64,000 nt of DNA from Deltaproteobacteria bacterium (lineage in GTDB: Bacteria > Myxococcota_A > Polyangia > Polyangiales > Houyiibacteriaceae). A program made the position numbers and the translations under genes. The notes under the pieces were generated by a model that made no database searches, had not been told where the DNA came from, and saw only the letters and a list, made by a program, of their open reading frames with translations. Position 1 is the first letter of the stretch. Every line of letters starts with the position of its first letter. Below, in pieces: positions 19,527 through 29,894 of this stretch. The DNA is taken from assembly GCA_017644045.1 (NCBI GenBank), contig JAEPMI010000014.1, positions 186,001 to 250,000 on the forward strand, in the 5' to 3' direction.

Positions 19527-20102
19527 TCAGGCGGCGGCGGCGGGCACGGGCGGGCTGCTCGGGGTCGGCGCCTTCGCGACCTTCGCCTGCTTGCGGGCCT
19601 GGCGCTTCTTCTTCCGCTCGATGTCCCGCGCTTCGCGCTCGGTGTGCGCGTAGGGCTTCCGGGTGCCCATCACGTGGTCGAAGAAGGGATGGGTCACGCA
19701 CCAGTTGGCGTCCTGGTTCGGACCCATGTGGTGGTCGTAGTGCCAGGCGAGGTTCTCGCGCGCCCAATCGGGGTCGAGGTGTGCTCGCTTGTGCTTCCGG
19801 TAGTAGTTGTACGCCGAGTACCACATGGTCCCGATGAAGAAGGGCGCCACGGGGAAGAGCGGGATGCTGCTGACCGCTGCGGCGGCGATGACGGCGGTTT
19901 CCTTGCTCTGCGCGTGCCAGCCGAAGAGGGACCGCTCGTAGGTCTCGTCGACGAAGCCGTTCTTGCGCGAGTTCCCGTGGTGCTCGTGCCAGTGGAAGGC
20001 CCAGAAGCTCTTGTTCTTCTTGCCGGCGCCGTGGAGCACGTACTTGTGCACCACCCATTCGGTCACGTTCGCAGCCAGGAGGCCGAGGGGAATGCCAATC
20101 AT
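19527..20102 (-). CDS. Fatty-acid-hydroxylase-like membrane di-iron protein
   Basis: 191 residues with histidine clusters of the fatty acid hydroxylase/sterol desaturase superfamily: WVVHKYVLHG, FHWHEHHG, RKHKRAH, LAWHYDHHMG and VTHPFFDHVMGT. These ligate a di-iron centre in membrane enzymes that hydroxylate lipids or carotenoids. Hydrophobic segments are LGLLAANVTEWVV and AVIAAAAVSSIPLFPVAPFF. A Lys/Ala-rich tail follows residue ~165. The ATG at 20102 follows AAAGGTG; the frame extends further but would cover the promoter. Two operator-like dyads lie upstream. Substrate unknown; a beta-carotene-hydroxylase role is possible but not supported by position. Confidence 0.78.
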   Translation of the reverse strand: MIGIPLGLLAANVTEWVVHKYVLHGAGKKNKSFWAFHWHEHHGNSRKNGFVDETYERSLFGWHAQSKETAVIAAAAVSSIPLFPVAPFFIGTMWYSAYNYYRKHKRAHLDPDWARENLAWHYDHHMGPNQDANWCVTHPFFDHVMGTRKPYAHTEREARDIERKKKRQARKQAKVAKAPTPSSPPVPAAAA

Positions 20103-20142
20103 CGGTTCACACCTTTCGGTCGCGTCGGCGCTCTCGCCGACA

Positions 20143-20170
20143 ATCATGACCAGTCGGTCACGTTTGTTAA
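20143..20170 (-). promoter_or_regulatory. Candidate promoter of the hydroxylase-like gene
   Basis: On the minus strand a -35-like TTAACA (20170-20165) and -10-like CATGAT (20148-20143) are 16 bp apart. The first operator-like dyad lies between them, which fits repression by a TetR-type protein. Predicted by eye only. Confidence 0.35.
20147..20160. promoter_or_regulatory. Operator-like dyad 1 (TGACC-N4-GGTCA)
   Basis: 14-bp dyad TGACCAGTCGGTCA. With the copy at 20174 it fits a shared minus-strand pattern TGACCRASTRGTCA. Such paired sites are typical of TetR-family operators; no TetR gene is in the window. Confidence 0.5.
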
Positions 20171-20173
20171 CGA

Positions 20174-20187
20174 TGACTACTTGGTCA
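20174..20187. promoter_or_regulatory. Operator-like dyad 2 (TGAC-N6-GTCA)
   Basis: TGACTACTTGGTCA, 27 bp from dyad 1 centre to centre, agreeing with it at 11 of 14 positions when read on the minus strand. Same interpretation as dyad 1. Confidence 0.45.
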
Positions 20188-20285
20188 CGGTTTGTCGAGG
20201 CCTTTTCTCGACGGGTCCCCGGACGGAGTGAGTCACCTCCCGCTGCGAGCTCGCGCTGCGGGGTCGCCGAGTCCTCGAGGACGGT

Positions 20286-22202
20286 TCAGCTGAGCTGGTC
20301 GAGCGCTTGGTCGAGGAGCTCGCGCACCGTCCGGCTCAGCACCTCTGGACTGAACGGCTTCTGCAGCAGCGGGCAATTCGCGTGGTCGCTCAGCCCGGGG
20401 GCGTCCGCGTAGCCCGACATGAAGAGGACCGGCAGCGAAGGCCGCAGCCTCAGCGCCTCGGTGGCGATGTCCGGTCCCGTGCGGTCCTGGAGCACGACAT
20501 CCGTCAACAGCAGATCGATCGCCTGGTCTCGCTCCAGCTCTGCGACGGCGTCCGTGTAGCCCTCGGTCGAGATCACTCGATACCCGTCTCGCTCGAGCGC
20601 GCGGACCGCCATGCGCCGGACGAGCGCTTGATCCTCCACCAGGAGAATGGTCTCCGCACCCGACGTACGCCTCGTCGAGGCGGGGCCCTGGGTCCTGGAG
20701 GACTCGCTGGTCTCTCGAGGCCAGAAGATGGTCACCGTCGTTCCCTTGCCCACCTCGGACTCGAGCAAGACGGCGCCCCCCGAGTGGCCCACGATGCCGT
20801 GGACGGTCGCCAGACCGAGGCCCGTCCCGCCTGTCTCCCGGCGCGTCGTGAAGAAGGGCTCGAAGACCTGGGCTCGGGTGGCGGCGTCCATGCCGACCCC
20901 CTCATCCGCGATGTCGATGCGCACGAAGTCTTGCGTCGCAGGTAGTGGAGCGGCGTGCGTGCCCGCGGGCGCGTTGGCTGCCGTCACGGTCAAGCGACCT
21001 CCCTGCGGCATGGCTGCTCTCGCGTTGGCGACGATGTTGAGCAGGACCCGCTCGAGTTGGGTTGGATCGGCGCGGATGTCCCAGCAGTCGGGAGCGACCT
21101 GGAGCTCGATCGTCACGTCCTCGCCGACCATTCGGTCGAGGAACGGGCCGAGTCGACGAATCTCCGCGGAGAGCGAGAGACCGCGCGGCTCGAGCGACTG
21201 TTGCCGACTGAACGCGAGGAGTTGGCTGGTCAGCGCGGCCCCGTGTCGCGCCGCTTGAACCGTCGCCTTCAGGTCATCTCGTGCGTCTGCTGGCAACTCC
21301 GGGTGGTCCAAGACGAAGCTCGTGGCTCCGAGGACGACGGTGAGCAGGTTGTTGAAGTCGTGAGCGACCCCTCCGGCGAGCCGGCCGATGGCCTCGAGCC
21401 GGTTCGCTTCGGCTTCCGCTCGTTCTCTTTCGAGGTTCTCGGTGACGTCGCGAAAGGCGACCTGAACCGCTGGTTGGTCTTCGAATCGAACGCGTGCCCC
21501 CGCGACCTCCACATGGAGGACGGACCCGTCGAGGCGTTGGAAGCGTTCGCGGGCCCAGGTGGTCTTCGGTAGCTGATCCGAGAGCGCTCGCACCCGAGCG
21601 CTGACCTGTGGCTGGTCGTCGGGATGCACGAAGCGGGTGATCGGTTGACCGACGAGCTCTTCCGCGGTGGCACCGAGAATCGCTTCCGCCGCGGCGTTCA
21701 CGTAGCGAACGATGCCGTTCACATGAACGGCGATGCCGTAGGGCGTGGAGTCCGCCAGGGCTCGATACCGAGCCTCGCTCTCGGCGACCGCCTCGCGGGC
21801 ATGCGCGATTTCACTGAGGTCTTTGACCGTGGCGAAGAAGTAGGTCGCCGCCGGGTCATCGCCGCGGACGACGTTGGGGCTGACCACGACGGGGAAGCGT
21901 TCGCCGTTCTTCCGGCAGAAGACGAGCTGAAAGTGTCCGAACTGGCCATCGAAGGTCCGGGCCAGCGCCTGCCGAATCGTCTCCCTCTCCTCATCGGGCC
22001 AGTACAGCTGTTCGGGAGCGGACCCGACCAGCTCCTCTCGCGAGTAGCCGACCATCTCGCAGAAGGGGTCGTTCACCGCGACGTGAATGCCCGAGGAGTC
22101 GAGCAAGGAGAAGCCATCCGGCAGGAGCGAGCCCAGCTCGATGAGGGTCTCGACGTCCAAGGGTGCAGAAGGCCCGCCTGGAAGGTTGAGCTTCCGGTCC
22201 AC
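20286..22202 (-). CDS. PAS hybrid sensor histidine kinase with C-terminal receiver
   Basis: 638-residue soluble hybrid kinase: PAS 1 (about 20-135), PAS 2 (about 145-265), HisKA with H281 in GGVAHDFNNLLTVVLG (NtrB-like subgroup), HATPase (NIVANARAAMPQGG; IADEGVGMDAATR; GTGLGLATVHGIVG), then a receiver with D524 and phosphoacceptor D568 (LLLTDVVLQDRTG) and the FMSGY motif. GTG start at 22202. No membrane segment. No dedicated response regulator is adjacent; the Hpt protein at 15276 is a possible relay partner. Confidence 0.92.
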   Translation of the reverse strand: MDRKLNLPGGPSAPLDVETLIELGSLLPDGFSLLDSSGIHVAVNDPFCEMVGYSREELVGSAPEQLYWPDEERETIRQALARTFDGQFGHFQLVFCRKNGERFPVVVSPNVVRGDDPAATYFFATVKDLSEIAHAREAVAESEARYRALADSTPYGIAVHVNGIVRYVNAAAEAILGATAEELVGQPITRFVHPDDQPQVSARVRALSDQLPKTTWARERFQRLDGSVLHVEVAGARVRFEDQPAVQVAFRDVTENLERERAEAEANRLEAIGRLAGGVAHDFNNLLTVVLGATSFVLDHPELPADARDDLKATVQAARHGAALTSQLLAFSRQQSLEPRGLSLSAEIRRLGPFLDRMVGEDVTIELQVAPDCWDIRADPTQLERVLLNIVANARAAMPQGGRLTVTAANAPAGTHAAPLPATQDFVRIDIADEGVGMDAATRAQVFEPFFTTRRETGGTGLGLATVHGIVGHSGGAVLLESEVGKGTTVTIFWPRETSESSRTQGPASTRRTSGAETILLVEDQALVRRMAVRALERDGYRVISTEGYTDAVAELERDQAIDLLLTDVVLQDRTGPDIATEALRLRPSLPVLFMSGYADAPGLSDHANCPLLQKPFSPEVLSRTVRELLDQALDQLS

Positions 22203-22255
22203 CGCGCGAAGCGTCCCCGAAGTCGGTCATGCTCGCAAGGCGGCCGGCTCGGCCG

Positions 22256-22525
22256 TCAGTGGCGGGTCTGGTCGGCCCGCCACCGCCCGAGCTCGGTTCC
22301 GAACCAGTCGGCCGCGGCCTCGGTCCACTCGAACTCTTCGAGGATGAAGGCGATGGTGTCCTTCTCCAGCTGCGTGTAGACGCCGCCGTCGGTGATCTGG
22401 GCGAGGATCGCCTCGGCGTCCTCCCGGCTCAGCCGGCCGTCGCCTCGGCCGCTGACGAGCTTCTCCGCGGTCTTGAGGAGCGCTGCGTCGTAGCGTGTTC
22501 CGTCGATCTCTCGAATCTCACCCAT
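22256..22525 (-). CDS. Small acidic protein with an EF-hand-like loop
   Basis: 89 residues. The segment SGRGDGRLSREDAEAIL resembles an EF-hand calcium loop but lacks the acidic residues at positions 1 and 3, so calcium binding is doubtful. The rest is helical (KDTIAFILEEFEWTEAAADW). The ATG at 22525 lies 11 nt after the stop of the upstream lipoprotein gene, so the two may be co-transcribed. Cytosolic; function unknown. Confidence 0.65.
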   Translation of the reverse strand: MGEIREIDGTRYDAALLKTAEKLVSGRGDGRLSREDAEAILAQITDGGVYTQLEKDTIAFILEEFEWTEAAADWFGTELGRWRADQTRH

Positions 22526-22535
22526 CGTCGTCTCT

Positions 22536-23840
22536 TCACCCTCGCGGCGACAGCCGTAGCACGTGCCGGTAGATGAAGGTGGGCCCTCGCTGGCCCTCGC
22601 GCCAGGAGACGTCCTCGCCGTCCACGTCGGAGCTGTAGTCGTAGATGACGATGTCGTGGGGCTCGCCGGGGGTCGGGTCCCCCGGCTCCAGGCTCGCGGC
22701 GAAGCAGGTGTCACCTCGGCTCGGTAGGTCGAGCACGTAGGCGATGCGCCGCTCGCCCTGGACGAAGCGCCACAGCGAGCATCGCTTGGTCCCGCTGGTG
22801 TAGGCGACCTGGTTCTGGAGCGTTCGCTGGCCGGGGTCTTCCTCGTCCGTCGCGACGTCGTAGAAGCCGGTCTCGGTCACGTTCCGGCGGCCGACCAGGT
22901 AGATCTCACCATCGAACGCGAACACGTGCGGGGAGTCGTACTTCTTCCGGTCGACGTCGCAGGTCCAGTTGGCGATGTCGTCCGCCGGCGCGTCGCACAC
23001 CATCGTGCCCCAGCCGTTCTCGTCGCCAGCCTCGTTGCGGATCACCGCGTGCAGCCGGCCGTCGTCGGCGAAGGCGAAGTCCATCTCGCTCCCGCCGCCG
23101 GTGTAGACGTAGGTCTGGTCCGGCGCGCCATTGGGCGTGAGCGGGGTCCAGGTCTCGCCGTCCTCCGTCGTTCGGAGCTCGATGAAGAGGGGCATCCCAT
23201 CGAAGCGGTAGATGTGCTCGCCGCCCTCGTAGGCGGTCATGTACGACACGCCATCGATCGCTCGGGTCGCCCACGCGATGTAGCCCTCGGTGTTCGGCAC
23301 GTCGGCCAGATCGCTCCAGGTGCCCTCCGGTGAGCGGCGGGTCCACATCACGCCCTGTGGGTCGAAGGAGCGCGACTCGGTGCCGAGCACCGACACGTAG
23401 AGGAAGAGCTCGCCCTCATGGTCCAGGAACGCCGGCTCCCGGAGGTCGGTGCCCAGCGTGAAGCTCGCCTCGAAGTCCCAGCGGACCTCGTCTTCGCTCG
23501 ACACCACGTGGATCAGGGTGTCTTCGCTCGCGAAGTGGTCCGGCGCCGTTCGCCACGCGAGGTAGACCCGCCCGTCGAAACGGATGACGTCGAGGTTGTT
23601 GTTGCTGTTCAGGGCCTCGACGGGCAACTCGTCGGAGGGGACGACCCGTCGCGTCTCCACGACCACCGCGTCGTGCCGGCCGGGCTCGGCCGTCGGCGGG
23701 GGTGGCGGCCCCATGTCGGGGGTGGGCGGCATGTCCCGCACGTGGGCGTCCTCCGGGACACCGCCGTCGGGCTCGGGCCCCTCGTCATCCCCGCAACCGA
23801 CCGCGGCGAGCGCCAGAAAGAGCGCAAAACGGCGTTTCAT
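22536..23840 (-). CDS. Lipoprotein with sialidase-like beta-propeller
   Basis: 434 residues. Lipobox LALAAVGC, then a Pro/Asp-rich linker (about 20-55) and a repeated-strand domain whose short motifs (FDGRVYLAWR; HVVSSEDEVRWDFEASF; WTRRSPEGTWSDLADV; ELRTTEDGETWTPL) look like the Asp-box blades of sialidase or glycosidase propellers. Catalytic residues of sialidases cannot be identified with confidence, so it may be a non-enzymatic propeller. The frame stays open much further upstream but that part is antisense to the kinase gene; the ATG at 23840 gives the signal peptide. Confidence 0.7.
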   Translation of the reverse strand: MKRRFALFLALAAVGCGDDEGPEPDGGVPEDAHVRDMPPTPDMGPPPPPTAEPGRHDAVVVETRRVVPSDELPVEALNSNNNLDVIRFDGRVYLAWRTAPDHFASEDTLIHVVSSEDEVRWDFEASFTLGTDLREPAFLDHEGELFLYVSVLGTESRSFDPQGVMWTRRSPEGTWSDLADVPNTEGYIAWATRAIDGVSYMTAYEGGEHIYRFDGMPLFIELRTTEDGETWTPLTPNGAPDQTYVYTGGGSEMDFAFADDGRLHAVIRNEAGDENGWGTMVCDAPADDIANWTCDVDRKKYDSPHVFAFDGEIYLVGRRNVTETGFYDVATDEEDPGQRTLQNQVAYTSGTKRCSLWRFVQGERRIAYVLDLPSRGDTCFAASLEPGDPTPGEPHDIVIYDYSSDVDGEDVSWREGQRGPTFIYRHVLRLSPRG

Positions 23841-23933
23841 GGCGCGGAGCTTACACCAGCTGCGGCGGTTGGCTGGCCGCCCCGCCGGTGGGGCGTGGGA
23901 CGAACGGTCCGTGAGTGGTAGGATGGACGCCGG

Positions 23934-25682
<1,749 letters not shown>

Positions 25683-25709
<27 letters not shown>

Positions 25710-27239
25710 CGCCTCGATCCACTCGAGCGGTCGTGCGCGCGGATCGTGCGGCGGTCCATCGATCCAGAGCCGGACCTCGTGAACCGGCCCGTCGCAGATC
25801 ACGTGCTCGGGCTCCAGCAGGTTCGGCACTCGGCCGACCTGCCACCGTGCCCGTAGCTGGCGCCAGCCCGCGTCGAAGCCGGCCCATCGGGTGCCGGTCA
25901 TCGGCTCCGGTGGGGGTTCGGTGGGATGAAGGAGCGTGAGCGTCACACGCCGGGTGGCTGGCGCGTCGTACCCGATCTGCTGCCATGCCTCGCGGGCCGC
26001 TCCGGAGCGCTCGACCGGCATACAGGTCGGAGCGGCCGGTTCGGGTGAGTCGCCGTCGGTGAGGTCGTCGATCCGTTCCGGGATCGGCTCGCCTTCGATG
26101 GCCGCCGCTCGAAGCGCGCGGAAGAGCCGAACGAGCTCGCGGCCGGCGTACGACGCGTCCGGATCGAGGTGGCACATTCCGAGCTCGCGGTCGTCGAGCG
26201 CGCTCGGAAGCACCACGCCGGCACAGGGCCGACGACTGAATGGTGGACTGTCGGCATCCGGATCGCTCAGCTCGGGCATCTGCCCGAGGAAGGGCTCGCT
26301 GTCCGACTGGAGGTGCCGTGCCGCCGCCATCAACGTGGCTCCGACGTAGGCGCTGCCAGGCTCGACGAACTGGTCGTGCTGGACGCCGGTCGGAATCGCA
26401 CGGTCGAGGCGAGACTCCTGGGAGTCGTGCCCCCAGGTCGCTGGCTCGGTCCGGGAGGCCATGGCCAACGATGCTCCGAACTCGTCGTTGGCTTCGAACG
26501 AGTCGAGGAGGTCGAGCTCGGTCACCTCGCCATAGACGGCACAATAGAAGATGGCCGTGCTGGTCTCGATGTCCGGGAGCGACGCCGCCAGAGCGATCAG
26601 CCGTTCAGCCACCGACTCCATCGTCGCGCTGTCCCCCGTGCCCGTTTGGCCGATCTCACGGGCCCACATCAGCGGTGCGGCGAGCGGAAGGTCGGAGTAC
26701 ATCGACATCGCGTCGCCCCACAGCTCCATGGCGGTCGCCAGCCGGCGCAGCCGAACGTCCGGGTTGCGCTCGAGGTGAGCTTCACGAGCGTAGCGCTCGA
26801 GGAGCCCCTGCTCGGCCAGTCCGTGGTCTGGGCGCCAGCGGGACGTTCGTGACCGGGCGCACCGGTCGACCGCGGCGAAGACCTCGGGCGAGAGCGGCAC
26901 GTCGAGGAGCGCGGGGCCGAGCGGATCGGAGGGTCGACGAAGCGCGCCCGTGTGCTCCACCTGACCTCGTTCGAGCCGATCGCGAATGCCCGTGTCCAGC
27001 CCGTCGACGATGGCCCTCAAGCACTGACCGACCTCCGGCGGTCCATCCGGAGTCGCGCCAGGTCGCTCGCGCTCGAAGTCGGCCGCGATCTCGCAACACT
27101 TCGCCTGGTTGGCGATCAGGTCGCGCCGGACGACCCAGGGGGCGCCGATGACGCCGGCGACCACGAGCAGCGCCGTGGCGACGACGGCGATCAGCACCCA
27201 ACGTGTCGAGCGGCCCTCGTCCGGTTTCGGCTCGCTCAC
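25683..27239 (-). CDS. Membrane-anchored protein of unknown function
   Basis: 518 residues. One N-terminal membrane helix (VLIAVVATALLVVAGVIG) followed by a large, apparently extracytoplasmic region with several helical segments (AERLIALAASLPDIETSTAI; GRELVRLFRALRAAAIEG) and a mixed strand C terminus (TRRVTLTLLHP; GPVHEVRLWIDGPP). No family recognised. The GTG start at 27239 overlaps the stop of the upstream small lipoprotein (GTGA), so the protein is translationally coupled to it and, through it, to serC. Confidence 0.72.
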
Positions 27240-27727
27240 GTCGGAGCGGCGAGCGTGACCGTGACCGACCCGGTGGCCTCGAAGGTCGAGTCCTGATCGA
27301 TGACGGTCACCTCGATGGTCAGCTGCTGGCCGATGAAAGGCGAGGGCGCGAAGCCGAGGAAGTCCTCGAGCGGGTCACTCTCCCAGCCGCCGTCTCGCGC
27401 GTCGAGCACCCGCAGGCGCTCGAGCCCCGGGGCCGCCTCTTCGACGTCGGTCTCGTTGACCAGCGTGACCAGCACGCAGAGCGGTTCGTCGCTCGGCGTC
27501 GCGCCACCCTCGATTCGGAGCACGGGCGTGATCATGATCCCGCCCTGGCCACCCCAGACGAGCGGGACCTCTTGTCCGTCGGTCCAGGGACCGCTCGAGT
27601 CACCGATGGTCAGCGTCCGGGTCTCGGCCGGCGTGATGGACGGGTCCGGGTCCTGGCAGAGCGGACCGGTGTCGTCGCCGCAGCCGAGCAGCACCAGCGC
27701 AGCGGCCGCGGCGACGAAGCGACTCAC
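27236..27727 (-). CDS. Small lipoprotein downstream of serC
   Basis: 163 residues with a signal and lipobox (AAAAALVLLGC). The mature protein is a beta-rich domain (DGQEVPLVWGGQGGIMITPV; FIGQQLTIEVTVIDQDSTFE) that looks immunoglobulin-like, with no named family. The GTG start overlaps the serC stop by GTGA, and its own stop overlaps the next start the same way. The longer open frame upstream lies inside serC and is discarded. Confidence 0.72.
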   Translation of the reverse strand: MSRFVAAAAALVLLGCGDDTGPLCQDPDPSITPAETRTLTIGDSSGPWTDGQEVPLVWGGQGGIMITPVLRIEGGATPSDEPLCVLVTLVNETDVEEAAPGLERLRVLDARDGGWESDPLEDFLGFAPSPFIGQQLTIEVTVIDQDSTFEATGSVTVTLAAPT

Positions 27728-28806
27728 CCGTTCGCCTTCTGGAACTCGCGCATGAAGCCCACGAGGGTCTCCACGCCGCTGACGGGCATCGCGTTGTACA
27801 TGGACACGCGGATACCGCCGACCGAGCGGTGACCCTTGAGGTTCAACATGCCGGCCTCGGCGGCGTCGGCGACGAACTTCTTCTCGAGGTCCTCGGTCGG
27901 GAGGTTGAAGACCGCGTTCATCACCGAGCGCGAGCCCTTCTCCACCGGGCAGCGGTAGAAGTCGGCGAATTCGTCGACCACGCCGTAGAGCAGCTCGCCC
28001 TTCTTGGCGTTCTGCTCGGCCATGGCCTTCGGGCCGCCCTGGGCCTTCACCCACTTGAGCACCTTGCCCATCACGTAGATCGGGAACGCCGGCGGCGTGT
28101 TCTGCGTGGAGCGCTTCTCGGTGATCAGGTGGTAGTTGAAGATGTCCGGGACGTCCTTGGTCATCATCTCGAGCACGTCCTTGCGGACGATCGCGACGGT
28201 GAGGCCGGCCGGGCCGAGGTTCTTCTGGGCGCCGGCGTAGATGACGCCGAACTTCGCCGCGTCGATCGGCTTGTGGAGCATGTCGCTCGACATGTCCGCG
28301 ATGAGCGGCTTGCCGCCGACGTCCGGGAACTCGTCGTACTGCACGCCGCTGATGGTGGCGTTCGAGGTGAGGTGGACGTACTTGGCGTCGGCACCGAGGT
28401 CGAGCTTCATCGGCGCGCGGACGTACTTCTCGCCTTCCTTGCCGCTGCCCGCCCAGCGGGCTTCGCCGTAGAACGAGGCCGCCTTGAAGGCCTTCTTGGA
28501 CCAGGCGCCGGTGTCGACGTAGTCGGCCTTGCCGCCGCCGTGGAGGAGCACCATCGGGAGGGTCGCGAACTGACCGGTCGCGCCCGCGCCCATGAAGAGC
28601 ACGTGGTGGGTGTCCTTGCAGCCGACGAGCTCCTCGAGGAGCGCGATCGCCTCCTCGTGGCAGGCGTCGTACGCCTTCCCGCGGTGGCTATGCTCGAGCA
28701 TGGAGATGCCGGTTCCCTTGTAGTCGACGAGCTCGTCGCGCACCTCCTCGAGCACGGGGAGGGGCAGGGTGGCGGGACCGGGGCTGAAGTTCAGAGGACG
28801 GCTCAT
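27724..28806 (-). CDS. serC: Phosphoserine aminotransferase
   Basis: 360-residue PLP enzyme that makes 3-phosphoserine from 3-phosphohydroxypyruvate and glutamate, in serine and pyridoxine synthesis. Family signs: NFSPGPATLPLPVLEEVRDE, the SMLEHSHRGKAY segment, and PLP lysine K195 in YAGAQKNLGPAG. C-terminal HRSVGGIRVSMYNAMP binds the phosphate. The ATG at 28806 gives the standard N terminus. Two non-metabolic genes follow in overlapping reading frames. Confidence 0.96.
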   Translation of the reverse strand: MSRPLNFSPGPATLPLPVLEEVRDELVDYKGTGISMLEHSHRGKAYDACHEEAIALLEELVGCKDTHHVLFMGAGATGQFATLPMVLLHGGGKADYVDTGAWSKKAFKAASFYGEARWAGSGKEGEKYVRAPMKLDLGADAKYVHLTSNATISGVQYDEFPDVGGKPLIADMSSDMLHKPIDAAKFGVIYAGAQKNLGPAGLTVAIVRKDVLEMMTKDVPDIFNYHLITEKRSTQNTPPAFPIYVMGKVLKWVKAQGGPKAMAEQNAKKGELLYGVVDEFADFYRCPVEKGSRSVMNAVFNLPTEDLEKKFVADAAEAGMLNLKGHRSVGGIRVSMYNAMPVSGVETLVGFMREFQKANG

Positions 28807-28901
28807 GGGCGCGCAGCGTGCCGCCAACGGCGGTTCCGAGCAAGACGGCAGCGCGACCGTTTCCACAACGGCACGGAAAGAATGACGAATCCAGGTCGCA
28901 C

Positions 28902-29777
28902 TCAGGACCAGAGCCGCGGCACGAAGTCGAGGAACGCGCGCACCTTCGCGGACCGTCGCCGACCGGGGAGGGCGAGCGCGTGAATGGGTGGACCATCCGT
29001 GGCTTCGTGCTCGAGCACCTCGACCAATCGACCGCTCGCGAGGTGCTCGCGCGCCATGAAGTCGAAGACCTGGGTGACGCCAGCCCCACCGAGCGCTGCC
29101 GTGACCAGTAGCTCGCCCTGGTCCAGCACGAGTGGCCCGTCGACCTCGAAGCGCGCCGCGCCCTCGAAGGCCCACGGGTGGGCTTTGCCCCGGGGCGAGC
29201 GGAAGCAGAGACAGCGGTGGTGCGCGAGATCCGCCAGAGCCCCCGGAGTCCCTTCGCGCGCGAGGTACTCGGGCGACGCGACCGTGACCCATCGGGTCGT
29301 CGCCAGCCGTCGCGCGATCAAGCTCGAGTCCGCGAGCTCGCCGACGCGCAGCGCGACGTCGATGTGCTCGTCGACCAGCCGGCTGTGGCGATCGGAGAAG
29401 CGCAGCTCGAGCTGCAGCTCCGGGTAGCGGATGAGGAAGCGGGGGAGCGCTCGTGTCAGCAGCGTACCGAGCACGAACGACGCCGCGACCCGAAGCTCGC
29501 CACGGGGCGCCTTCTGTGCGGCGGCCACGGATTCCCGACCGGCACGGAGGTGCGCGATCGCGTCCTCGCAGCGGGCGAGGAAGAGCGTGCCTTCGTCGCT
29601 GAGTGCGACCCGCCGGGTGGTCCGGTGCAGGAGCTGCACGCCCAGCCGCTCTTCGAGTCGCTTCACGGCCTTGCTGATCGCCGTCGGGGACACGCCGAGC
29701 TCGTCCGCGGCCTGGCGAAAGCTCAGCGCGCGGGCCGTGTGGACGAAAGGGAGGACGCCGTCGAAGAGGTCGCTCAT
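28902..29777 (-). CDS. LysR-family transcriptional regulator
   Basis: 291 residues. N-terminal winged helix-turn-helix (SFRQAADELGVSPTAISKAV) and the periplasmic-binding-like effector domain (ELRVAASFVLGTLL onward). CrgA-like subgroup by the LHRTTRRVALSDEG sequence. Divergent from the NADP-binding oxidoreductase at 29895, its likely target. A 31-bp dyad begins 2 nt upstream of its start codon, which suggests autorepression. Confidence 0.9.
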   Translation of the reverse strand: MSDLFDGVLPFVHTARALSFRQAADELGVSPTAISKAVKRLEERLGVQLLHRTTRRVALSDEGTLFLARCEDAIAHLRAGRESVAAAQKAPRGELRVAASFVLGTLLTRALPRFLIRYPELQLELRFSDRHSRLVDEHIDVALRVGELADSSLIARRLATTRWVTVASPEYLAREGTPGALADLAHHRCLCFRSPRGKAHPWAFEGAARFEVDGPLVLDQGELLVTAALGGAGVTQVFDFMAREHLASGRLVEVLEHEATDGPPIHALALPGRRRSAKVRAFLDFVPRLWS

Positions 29778-29778
29778 G

Positions 29779-29809
29779 CCTCATCATGAACCATGGGTTC
29801 ACGATGAGG
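29779..29809. promoter_or_regulatory. 31-bp dyad in LysR/oxidoreductase promoter region
   Basis: Arms of 14 nt (29779-29792 and 29796-29809) around a 3-nt centre, 13 of 14 pairs match; core TGAACC-ATG-GGTTCA. It covers the ribosome-binding region of the LysR gene and lies about 86 nt upstream of the divergent oxidoreductase. It is the best candidate regulator-binding site here. Confidence 0.6.
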
Positions 29810-29894
29810 TGACTCGGATTCGATTGTGCCCCCGCAGACGCATATCCAAGGTGCTCTTCGTCGGCGAGGATGCCGGCGGAAGGGAGAACGACGC

